DNA of 64,000 bases, from contig NC_057925.1 of assembly GCF_018873765.1 (NCBI RefSeq), positions 61,941,970-62,005,969 on the forward strand. The letters run 5' to 3'. Position 1 is the stretch's first letter, and every line of letters starts with the position of its first letter. This document shows positions 54,139 to 64,000 of the stretch, one piece after another. The notes under the pieces were generated by a model, which made no database searches, had not been told where the DNA came from, and saw only the letters and a program-made list of their open reading frames with translations. The translations under genes and the position numbers were made by a program. This DNA is from Telopea speciosissima (Eukaryota > Streptophyta > Magnoliopsida > Proteales > Proteaceae).

Positions 54139-56375
54139 TTTAGCAAATTACATGCACCTCCCTCGTATTTTAACTAATTACAAAACATGCCCGATTGTTT
54201 CAATAATTACGTTTGTACCCATGAAGGCTGACCGTATTAGTTTTAAAATATAAAAGACATTTTTACCCTTATTATATTTTGAACTAAAATGATAAAATTG
54301 AAATACCATTTTTACCCTTTTTACATCCTCAAACCTATATTCCCCAAATCGTCGTCTTCTTCCTCCAACTCTTCCTGTTATATTTCTGTGAGAAACCTAA
54401 AACCCCCAAAAATCTTCCTCCTCCTGCTACATTTTAGTTTTTATCTTTCGAAAAGAATAATCTTGAACAATGTTGTTTGAGTCCCCTCCATTTGTTGTTT
54501 TCTTCATTGTTTCCATCGGAATTAGAACAATTCTAATTTGAACTGGGTTTACGGTTCACTCTAGTTTGGTTAGGCTTTCCACTCATTTCCAGACTCAACG
54601 TTCATGTTCCTTTAATAGTACTGGTGGTATTCCAATACACTTCTGAACTGTTCTCTATTTTTGCTGATTGGAATTGGGTTTGTGGTTCAAACTTTGATTA
54701 CAGTATGGTTTTAGTTCCCAGCTCGGTATTCATGTTCTTTAGTTACTACTGCTAGGCTTCCTCAATAATTCATGCTCTCCTTTTCGTTGATTGAGATTAA
54801 GTTTGTTGTTCAAACTCTGGTTTCACACTCAGTTCCCAGTTTCATGGCTCTCTGTTCTGCAGTAATTCGATCTTACCGGGGGAAAAAAATTAGACTATAA
54901 AACCAACTTTCTGCAGTGGCTCTCTGAGTTTCAAGATTTATTTCTGTGTTTGGTTTGATTACATGAATTGGGCAAATGAGGAATCCATGTTTAATGGGTG
55001 ATTTGAGTCTGAATATTTGATTGATGCTATCACCTTGGAGATCTGATGCCTATCCTTGCTGCCAATCTCCATTCTCGTTAGTATTTGCAGATGCATTCCC
55101 CCACACCCCCTTTTCCTATTATATTTTTTTCCTTGAGATTTTTATTTACAGAGCTAATTGTATCATCTTCTTGATTTTTGTAAATAAATCATCACGCGTT
55201 AGGGTGTTACTTGAACGGAGATGGGAACGCAGCGGAAGAGGATCTTGTACGAGTTTGGTTACTAGCTTCACGAATTCGAACGATCTCTTTCATGATCTTC
55301 GAATATCTTTAAAGGTTTCTTCAGGAAGAAGAATTTAACACCACAAATCCTTAGGAAGAGATGGAATCCCAAGAGCACACAATTATTTGGAGAGTAGGGA
55401 GACAAAAACAAATCTTGGTTACTGATGTTATCATGGGACTTAGGGTTAAAGCATCTATTTATAGCCAAAACCCTAAGTCTCCCTTTTTACAGTCTTTCAC
55501 TCTAAATAGGAAAGCGGGAGAGGGAGGCGCTCACTTAAAGTGAACGGCTCCCTCCCCTTGCTCACGGGTTGGGTCAGGCCGCCCCACATGGGCGCCATGG
55601 AATGGGTCCAAGACCCGGAGATTAACAATTTTGATTGTGAATATAATTACTAAACCTTATACTTTTCCCCATTTTTTGTGCCATTGATTAGCATTTTGTT
55701 TTTAAAATCTGAAATGTAACCAATTCTTAATTTTCTTGGTATGATCTTTAGGAGAAAGGAGAAGAATGAGATGATGATTTATTGATTTCCCTATTGGTTT
55801 GATTGCCGATATGATGACAACAAAAGTATTAGTTCTAGATGATCATTCTCTCCCATCTTCCATCTTTATGACCTATTTGATCGAAATCCTCTTCTCTTAT
55901 GTAGAATTTTCAATCTCTTATCTTGTATCCGAATGTATTTTTCATCTGGGTTTTATGAGTTTTCTTTCTATTCAGGGTATTGTTGCTGTAATCAATCGGT
56001 AATAATTTTCTTTTCTAGTTCATACTTGGCGACATTATTTTGTACTTGAATTTGTTGTACTGGATCATAGATTCTTCTGTCTAATTTTAGTAGTAGTTAT
56101 AACTGCAGTGGTTCTGATAGAAATGTAGCAGCAGGAGGATGAGGAGGAGGAAGAAGAAGAAGATGATTTGGAGATTTTAGGTGTGAGGATGTAAAAATGG
56201 TATTTCCATTTTATCAATTTAATTTAATATATAATAAGGATAAAAATATCTTTTAAATTTTAAAACTAATACTTCATTAACACCGTCAGCTTTCATGGGT
56301 GCAAAAGTAATTATCAAAATAATGCAGGTGTTTTGTAATTGATTCAAACACAAGAGGGTGCATATAATTTGCCCT
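54139..56375. mobile_element. Non-autonomous TIR element, about 2.24 kb, TIRs of roughly 270 bp
   Basis: Left end agcaaattacatgcacc, right end ggtgcatataatttgccc. Inverted similarity continues inward through acaaaaca, aattacgtttg/caaaagtaatt, acccatgaa, tagttttaaaat, ccttattata and the 'cttcttcctcc' block to about 54440 and 56090. Such long TIRs suggest a Mutator-like or similar DNA element. Flanks are T-rich, so a TSD cannot be proved. The interior holds three degenerate copies of a roughly 120-bp repeat (about 54536-54860; gttcccag, cattcatgttc) and no transposase. Confidence 0.75.
54536..54860 (+). repeat. Three degenerate tandem copies of an approximately 120-bp unit
   Basis: gggttt(a/g)(c/t)ggttca, ttcatgttc(c/t)ttta and ttgctgattg/tcgttgattg recur in order three times, the third copy partial. 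Confidence 0.6.
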
Positions 56376-56540
56376 TTTTTTTGGAGGGGGATAAAGGAAG
56401 GAAATGTGTTGTGTACTTACAACCTTAACGTACTTGTTATACTCTTTCCATTATCGCAGATTATCACGGCCGTGGAGGCTTGGACATTGATTTTGTATCT
56501 CTTCCGCTTACACCATGGTTTAAAACCCGTACTGGGGTCA

Positions 56541-57412
56541 GGGTTTTAGTAATCCATATCAGCAGAGGTCAATGTCGATCTAAATTGGTCCATATCGGTC
56601 TGAATCGGTCCGCTCTACCTAGGGATATAAACGGATCGAATTCGGTTGGATAGTGGCATTATCATATTCGTATCCGATTATATTCGGACGGATTCGGATA
56701 ATATCCTATCGATTTTTGGTCGGATTCGGATAATTTTCGGATAGTTATTTTTTGAATACAGGTTCCCCTAAATGGATATGAATACGGATCGAATACGATT
56801 TTTAGACTATCCGTTGACATGTTTACCGTTTTTATGATAAGGGTTAGGGTTGAGACTTGAGAGTTCAGTAACTACCTTTTCTTCTATTCTTCTTAGTCTT
56901 TTATTCTCTTACGTTTTTTGCTTTTGATTTTTTAATAGATATGTAATTCCATGCATTACATTGCATAAAACAATATATATAAACCTATAGCAAATCTAGA
57001 AAAAGAATTACATTATCTTAACTTATAAATTTATAAAAATAAGATAACAAAATCTAATAAGGTAACTTAAAAGGATAGACAAACACAGAGTTATATTTCA
57101 GATATTTTATTATTGTTGAACTGCTAAACGAATCGGATAATAATCGATCGGATAGGGGGATTATCATATTCGTATCCGATTAATTTCTTACGGATTCGGA
57201 TTCTCCTAAACGGATACGAACGCGGATCGAATACGAATTTACGAATATCCATTTACATCCCTAGCTCTACCCTTGTTTCTTTCAAAAAAATTAAATTTGT
57301 TATATTTTTACCCTTGTCTGTATCAAACCATTGATATGGGATCGTTCAAGAATTAATATCAGTCTCCGTGATACAAATACAAATTGGTTGATCCAATACC
57401 GATTCCTCAAAC
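56541..57412. mobile_element. Host TIR element split by the hAT insertion at 56620
   Basis: Starts cagggttttagtaatcc and ends near atccaataccgattcctcaaacc, with 'ggtccatatcggtct' words, like other 'caggggttt' elements here. Removing 56620-57263 and one TSD copy rejoins the sequence smoothly at gctctacc. Confidence 0.5.
56620..57263. mobile_element. hAT-like element with perfect 8-bp TSD
   Basis: GCTCTACC lies at 56612-56619 and 57264-57271. Ends: TAGGGATATAAACGGAT on the left; ATCCATTTACATCCCTA on the right. Interior rich in 'cggattcggat'. 644 bp, no transposase. Same family as 40378-40761. Confidence 0.92.
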
Positions 57413-57603
57413 CATTAATGGATTGGATCAGAGATTGGAATTAACTGAAAAACCCTAGAAATTACTTGCAAATCATTTGGGATTGATCCGAACTTGATTG
57501 TTCGAAATCAGGATCGCCTTTAGCTGATTCCGATCTAGATCATCCTGAATTGGCCATTCGATCCGATTTATAAAAAAGTCGTACACACTACACATATATG
57601 ATT

Positions 57604-57764
57604 TGGTAAAGACAACATTACTTGATCGTGTGGCCCCTACGGCGGTGCCAACGCGAGAGCCAATAGGAGCATGCACCCAAGCATCCAACATGAAGGTAGG
57701 ATGGTCATTTCACCACCCCTTGTGTCTGGGTGTAGGGGTGCCCGACCAAACGGTGTTCTTTTCC
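57604..57764 (+). repeat. Repeat copy 2 (related to 45424-45580)
   Basis: Same ordered words as copy 1, with more divergence in the middle. It stands outside any hAT ends. Confidence 0.6.
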
Positions 57765-57807
57765 CCATATGATATATCTCTTCATGTATAATTGATATTT
57801 TTCTTTT

Positions 57808-57976
57808 GGGACAAAGAGCTCTAGTTAACAGTGTGGCCCACACCAACACTCCAATGAGTCTATCTTTCTCCTCCCCATATGAAAAGACACATATGCCCCC
57901 TAGTTTTGAGTAGTAGAAAGATAGACATATGAGAGTGCTGGCATAGGTCACACTCCCTTATAAAAAGTTATTTTCC
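57808..57976. mobile_element. Mutator-like MITE with perfect 9-bp TSD
   Basis: TTTTCTTTT at 57799-57807 and 57977-57985. Hairpin arms gtgtggcccacaccaacact and gagtgctggcataggtcaca. 169 bp, the same length as the copy at 20312. Confidence 0.88.
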
Positions 57977-57985
57977 TTTTCTTTT

Positions 57986-60900
57986 ATACTAAGGCATCCC
58001 TTCACTCTTACCAAAACAAAAAAAGGTTTCCCTTCACCAATGGTGAAGAGGAATCTCCTCATTAGAGAGCTATCTCGGCTCCCCTCCTCTGATGTCTAGG
58101 GCCGAGAGGCATCAAGTACACTATAGCAGAAATGCACGAGGCCATATGCGGAAGCCACATGGGTGGCCGAGCATTGGCATACAAGATACTTCGGCAAGGA
58201 TTCTGATGAGCACAATTATGTGTGAAATCTTAGGGCATAAAGCATACATTTTACCACCTTGGACAGAGTTATTTTGGTGCTTTCTTGTGCTTTTCAGGTT
58301 TTAGGTGAATTCTTGTGAAAATGGAGCAACAGATGCTACGAATGGCCGAAAACACCGCAGGAGTCGAGAAAATCAAGTTTGGATTGAGCACTGAAAGAAT
58401 CACGCCAATCAATAAAGGTTCAGTTTCGGTGTAATCAGTTTGGTTTGGTGTATGTTTTTTAAGGTAAAATTAAAATCGAACAATTTAATAAACGGTTTTA
58501 AAGTGAAAATTAAAACCATTTATAAATGTTTTTTGTTTAATCGTTTAAACGTTTAATAAGGTTTTTAATTTTTTTTATTCAAACAGCTACTTCCATTACA
58601 TGTCTTTAAAAAAAAAAATTTATTGAAATGGAAGTATGAATTGTATTCTTATATGTTTTATTTAAATATTTATTTATTTGTATTATTACATATTTAATAA
58701 TTATTTTTTATTATTATAATGTTTAATTATTACCATTACATATTACTAATATTTGTTTTGGTTTAAACGGTTTTCTAAATAGTTTATCATTTGTTTAAAT
58801 GGATTGGTTCGGTAGAAACCGTTTAACTAAACATTGTCAGTTTTCAAACCAAAACGAACCATTTATTAAATGGTTTCACGATTTTGGTGTAAACGACTCG
58901 GTGCAGTTTCAATAAATAGTTTCGATTTGATTTTGACACCCTTAGGAAGAGATAGCAAAGTGCATTACCCATAATAATGTTTTACACATGTTGTCGTAAA
59001 TGCCCTAGATGGGCTTTTCCCGTGATATGGTTGGATGACCTAGGTTGGCCCATTGTAGTTGAACTAAAGAGGAGCAAAAATAAAGCACTCAATTTTCTTT
59101 TCACCTGTTAAGGTGACCATATGATTGGATTCTTGAGTCATCATCAACACGCATGCCGTATTAACATCTTTCTTTGGCATTCAGCTGAGTAAACACCTTT
59201 TCGGTGTAACATGTGTCTTTCCTTTTCCTTTTTCCTTTTGATATAGCTTCCCTCACAGACATCCAACACCTTAACCCCTGTTGGCAAAGGTTCGTAACAC
59301 GGGTGATGATACTCTAGCCAGATGCATTCCATATGACATAGTATGAGTCTGATGGTGTCAACCACATCCCATTCTACGGGCTACCACAGGCCTCATTTGC
59401 AAGCTGACTACGGCATCTAATTTAGTATTTTCACAAATATAACATTAACATTCAATTCCAACAGCCATCAGAAACGGATCATAATCAATGAGAATATAAA
59501 GCAATTTAATAAATAAAATAGTTAATATTGATGTTGTTGTCATGACTCATCAATCATGTTACACCTACACCCATGGTGTAATTCCACTCACCTTGTGTCA
59601 ATCCCGCTTGTCCTTCAGCCGACTCGGTCCCAGTCGGTGTCTGACATAGCACCTCGTGTTCGGGGTTATAACATAAGTTGACCACACCATTAGAACATAT
59701 TAAAGACTGTCTTAAAAAGGGTCTTAGAGTTCCAGGTTTTGTTTAGGTTTGCTTAACATTGTTCAGCAAATATAGGAACAGTAGCATGGTTCTGTTCCAA
59801 GTCTGGCTTGGGTTACAGTGTGGGTTTTTGACTCCCTTTTTGGGTTCACTGGCACACCCAAGACATGGTTACCAACAAGGATGGTTGGGGTAATTTTTAT
59901 GCCCCCAACATTGTCCAAGGCCTGCGGGTGCAGATCAAATTGGCTGGAATCAAATCAGACTTCAAACAGCAGCACTGGATGATTCACTGGATGTTTGGAC
60001 CAAACGTCCAGTGCATGCTCCAGTGCCTGTAGAACACGAGTTTCTTGCTCAAAACTTGATTTCAGCAATTGGTTTCATTCCATCTTCGAGTTGATTAGAG
60101 GGTCATACAGCATATGATTAAGCCAAAACAATGGTTCTAATAGTTTCCTAAATCGGTTTGTCTAATGGTTGATGGATTCGGGCTCAAACATCAATCAAGC
60201 TAAGCATGCAAGGTAGAGTTTTGACATGCAGCAGTTCCAAACTCACATACACACACATCAACAAGCGTGCATAGGCATCTCAGCTTAGATCTTAGGCCCT
60301 AAAATGCAAAACACCCCATGCATGCAAGGATCCATGCACTTAGCTCACAATCTATGGTTTGCATGCATGATCAGACATGAAGTCAAGCTAGATGCATGGC
60401 TGGAACTTAAGTTGCATGTAATAGTAAGCCAAAACAGTATAATTTCATATAAAACCCCTAAAACTAATCATGCATGTAAGATCTAGGCAACCCTGAAGCT
60501 CCAAGCAGTGATCCCATAGAGGTTCCTATAGAGACAGTCATATAGGCTCTGGTCTTGCGTTCAAAATTAGAGAACTAGATTAGGATCATGGTTATAGGGT
60601 AGTTCTTAGGTTAGAGGAGCTCACCTTGGACTACAAAAGGATTCGGCCAGGGGTTGCTAGGTGTAAGCCTCCCTTCTTCTTTCTTCTTTCACTCTTTCTT
60701 CCTTTCTCCCTTCCTTTCTTTCTCTCTTTCTTTGTTTGCGGTTTAGGAACAATAGCAGTCTATTCTCTAAGTTGGGTCCCTATTTATAGCTTTTATAAAG
60801 TTAAGGCCTGTTTGGCTAGGCAGCCCCATAGTGAAAATGCATTTTTAAAGTGATTATAGCTAGTTCAGCTACATAGGTGGGGCCCACATGGATTCCAAGA

Positions 60901-62427
60901 GGGGGTTTGGTTCCTAAAATTCCAAGGTACCTATTGGGGGTGTTTGAAGGTAGTAGGTTCAGCTCCCACAATTTTCGAATGGAAAAATGCAGGTTTTGAC
61001 ATTATTGGATGATTCAGTGGAGCTTTGGGCCAATTGTCTAGTGCATCATGCAGAGAATGCTGCTCTGCTGAGTTTTGCCTGTGGTTTCTACAGAGGATTG
61101 TCCTTCCACATGGCACTTTCCCAACACCCCACAATACATATAAAGAATATATATTTAAGGGCATAACCCTCCCAATGCGCACGAGAGAGAATTACCTGTG
61201 CTCTGTGTTGTATAGCAGGTGCATGGTGTTGCAACCCATCTTCTTACAGGCACGGTGGATGTCATCAGTGGGGGCTCCCTATTGATTGTAACCACTGGGG
61301 TGATACACCACAGGTCATTGGTGTGGGTGGTTGTTGATCCCTGTTCTTTAAGCAAAATCTACATCAGATTGGGGTAGGTTTGAGAGGAGCATCTTGAGGT
61401 GGTTGTTTCCTTCCTCTCCTAGTCTCTTCAGAATTAGAGGGTGGAAAGAGTTTGCACAGGAGGTGCGTAGGAGGCTCAAGGCTGGCGTTCTTCTTGTCGT
61501 CTTTAACCTCCTCTTCTCTTAAAGGGGCAGCAACTCAACCATGGGATCCATTCCATCTTCAGAGCGGCCTGAAGATTTCTGAATGGTGATTCCCATTTGG
61601 CAAACAGCCTTCTCAAGGTTTTTCGGGCCTGCTGAAGGCCGCAAGAGGGTTTGCCATGTATGTCTGGGTTAATCATATTCTGCTCGGCATCCTAGTTATG
61701 ACTACTCCTATCTCACACTTCAGTGCCTTGGACTCCGTTATCCTTTATATTTGCTGTCTGGCGCACCATGATGATGCTCTGCACGCTTGTGGTCTAGGCG
61801 CATTTTGTCCCTGCTTCTCTTTCTTGGCAAGGAGGAGGCCCTCACTGGAAACCGAACACGTCCACTTTTCTTTCTTGGGACTTTTGATCAGCTTAGGTTC
61901 CCATTTCTATGTTGTAAACGATAATGTGGCTATTGCCTCCCGTTTTCTATAACCCATTTCTATGTTGTAACAAGGCTCCATTTAATAAATGATAAATTTC
62001 TTATTTTTCTTATATTGCCCATGGTGCTCCGCCTTTCCCCACAAGGACTTACCATTTCCCAAAAGTTTATTTTCTTAGTGGATTTTTGTAGCTTTATCAC
62101 GTCCATTAACTTTGTTTGGACTAAAACTTTATGTATTAGTAAGGGTTTAGAGCAACCTAACCAGAGGATTTAAGGATTCCTCCAACCCACAACTTTGATA
62201 GTAAGGGTTTTGTTCATCTAATCTACAAGTGGAGGGTGATAATTTCCAACACGACCAATCAATATGACATCAACATTAAAAGTAATTAACATGACAAAAC
62301 ACAACACTAATAAACAAGTGTTGTTAGAACTCAAAAAGACACTCGATCTGTTTGACACGATTAAGGATTTTAAACTCGGCATCAAGTTGAATCAGTTGAA
62401 TATCGATTCCAATCTGGGAAATCGGCC
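57986..62427. other. 4.4 kb without a recognised gene
   Basis: AT-rich. Around 58420-58950 an AT-rich repeat ends in ttttgacaccctta, like the hAT-like ends at 62428, but its other end is unclear. A (CTTT)-type tract lies at about 60670-60735. The 59.4-61.5 kb part has the feel of LTR-retrotransposon debris, yet I find no PBS, LTR pair or protein motif. Confidence 0.5.
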
Positions 62428-63383
62428 TAGCGGTGTCAACCGGTTGGGTTTGGTTGGGGGTTCGGCCGGGCCTACAGGGCTTCACGATGCTTAAAGCCTG
62501 TATCGTGATCGCCCGTTTGAGTATTCGGGCCGGGCCTGGTCAAGCTCGATCGGGCTAGGTCGGGCTTCAGGCTATAATAGGGCCTTAAACGCTATAGAAC
62601 CGGGCTATGTGCCTGTTTAACTATAAACGGGCTTTAAATGGTGCAGCCCATTAAAACTGAATGTTTTAATTTTACGAAGAGGTGTGCCATCTTACCACCT
62701 CTTTTCTGTCTTTTCCCATTAAAATTGAATATTCCAACTGTTTAAATATTGTCGTGCTAGCCCATGTCCCCAATCCCATGAAGCAAATTTAAGCAGAAAA
62801 AATCATAAGAATATACCCAATACATCAGGCCCAGCCCAACAAAAAGTTAATGTCATAAAAAGATTTGGGCCAATAAATCAAATAGGGCCCAGACCCATAG
62901 TAAAGTTTACAAGTTAAAGGGTCGGGCTAGGTCGGGCCTGGAATCAGTTGGTCTAGTCAGGCGTCCAATGGGTTAGGACACTACATCGGGACCGCCCAGT
63001 TAGTAAACGTGTAGGGCTTAAGACCAACACGTTTAGTAAACGGGCTGGTTCGGTCCGGGCTAGGTCGGGCCTAGAATCAGTTGGTCTGGTCGGGGGTCCA
63101 ATGGGTTAGGACCCTACATCGGGACCGCCCAGTTAGTAAACGTGTAGGGCTTAAGACCAACACGTTTAGTAAATGGGCTGGCCCGGTCTGGGCTAGGTCG
63201 GGCCTGGAATCGGTTGGTCTGATCGGGGGTCCAATGGATTAGGACCCTACATCGGGACCGCCCAGTTAGTAAACGTGTAGGGCTTAAGATCAACACGTTT
63301 AGTAAACGGGCTGGTCCGGTCCGGGCTTTAGTTAGGCAGCCTCGGTCGGGTCTACTGGTCTGGGCCTGGAATTGACACCCCTA
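62428..63383. mobile_element. hAT-like element with 133-bp triple repeat
   Basis: Left end TAGCGGTGTCAACC, right end gaattgacacccCTA. Flanks AATCGGCC (62420-62427) and AATCGGTT (63384-63391) match at 6 of 8 positions. The interior is rich in 'gggctaggtcgggcc' words. It carries about three tandem 133-bp units (catcgggaccgcccag at 62984, 63117 and 63250). The short ORFs here are translated repeat. Confidence 0.75.
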
Positions 63384-63391
63384 AATCGGTT

Positions 63392-63873
63392 CCCAAAACT
63401 TAAGAATCGGTCCCTCATGTATGAAAACCCATGATTCGATTTTAAAAACCCTAAAATTGGTCGCTTTGGCAAATCCATAGTTGGGATCAGTCAGGGATCC
63501 TAATCGGCCGATTCGACCGATGTAATTCCAAATTTTAAAAGAGGGGACACGTTATATAACTTTTTTTTGAGCAAGAGATCGTTGTTTGGTTGTGAAACTC
63601 CAACACTACGGGGTCAATGAGAGCACGTATAGGGACATCAACATGGATGCTATTTTTTATTTCAGGAGAAGTTGGATGGGAATTCCACACTCTCTTGTGT
63701 CGATTTCGGTTTGTATACAACACCCTTCGATGAAATGTTCTTTGAAATTGCCACACGGCACATGTCAATCCTATGAATCTTATGGATTTTTCCTTTCTTT
63801 TTCTTTTTATTTTAGGGGGGTGTTTGGGTTGAGGTGGAGGAAGAAGAGAAATACAGTAATTTGTAGAGTGCTA
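63392..63873. other. Intergenic; no gene recognised
   Basis: A 118-codon plus frame (63586-63942) has no recognisable domain and runs into the poly-T tract, so I do not call it. Confidence 0.45.
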
Positions 63874-64000
63874 TCTCTTTTTTTTTTTTTTTTGATGGTA
63901 AGCCCCACACCGGGGTCAAACAAAGGATCCATTGGGGGCTAGATAGGACCCACAAGGGGCCAAATCAGGATTTACAGGAGACCAGCAAGGAATCCTACTG
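63874..64000 (-). mobile_element. LINE/SINE-like 3' end entering at the window edge
   Basis: A run of about 16 T residues followed by gatggtaagccccacacc. On the minus strand this is a 3' end finishing ...ACCATC-poly(A), like the micro-insertion word ATCCCATC. The body continues past the window. Confidence 0.5.

Noticed and set aside
56090-56160. GAGGAGGAAGAAGAAG tract as an acidic coding exon
   Set aside because: It is the inverted counterpart of the cttcttcctcc block in the left TIR of the 54139-56375 element.
58420-58950. AT-rich tract ending ttttgacaccctta as another hAT element
   Set aside because: The left end is only weakly complementary and the flanks show no 8-bp duplication.
59400-61500. 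LTR retrotransposon
   Set aside because: The sequence texture suggests it, but there is no LTR pair, primer-binding site or protein motif that I can point to.

Overview
The window is nuclear DNA of a flowering plant. Genes have GT-AG introns with long AT-rich introns, and every recognisable product is a typical angiosperm protein. There is a plant tRNA-Gly(UCC), and the rest is crowded with plant-type transposons (hAT- and Mutator-like MITEs, RTE and L1-like LINE ends, tRNA-derived SINEs, LTR remnants). It looks like a TE-rich dicot or early-diverging eudicot; the species cannot be named from this sequence. No bacterial, viral or CRISPR-type system is present.

Layout. (1) 1-5.5 kb, minus: 5' seven exons and most of the eighth of a long-chain-base/lipid phosphate phosphatase (LPPD/SPP1 type), with a 3.8 kb intron that carries TE remains. 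(2) 5.9-12 kb: gene-poor, with a 5'-truncated RTE LINE, an intact tRNA-Gly and a SINE. (3) 12.1-15.2 kb, minus: a probable plastid membrane protein of a plant-specific family of unknown function (DUF7755-like). (4) 18.0-26.3 kb, plus: a tandem pair of intronless polyamine transporters (PUT/LAT family). Their 5' and 3' flanks are duplicated too. The 3' flank of copy 1 was later split by about 3.2 kb of nested TEs, and a decayed rbcL fragment sits just upstream of copy 2. (5) 26.3-32.6 kb: repeats, including a roughly 2 kb near-perfect inverted repeat. (6) 32.7-37.4 kb, minus: a GPI-anchored GH17 beta-1,3-glucanase with an X8/CBM43 domain, including a 28-nt exon. (7) 41.9-54.1 kb, minus: an SCL30A/SCL33-type SR splicing factor whose 5.9 kb coding intron splits the RRM; a probable 3.4 kb intron lies in the 5' leader. 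(8) 54.1-64 kb: no gene recognised; TIR elements, nested hAT insertions, and an element with a 133-bp triple repeat.

The genes are unrelated neighbours and not a pathway cluster. The most informative content is structural: several TIR elements with intact 8- or 9-bp target-site duplications, three insertions only about 19-29 nt long with LINE-like tails and flanking duplications, the large young palindrome, the interrupted PUT tandem duplication, and the plastid rbcL relic. Exon boundaries were read by eye from splice motifs and reading-frame continuity, so they are predictions.
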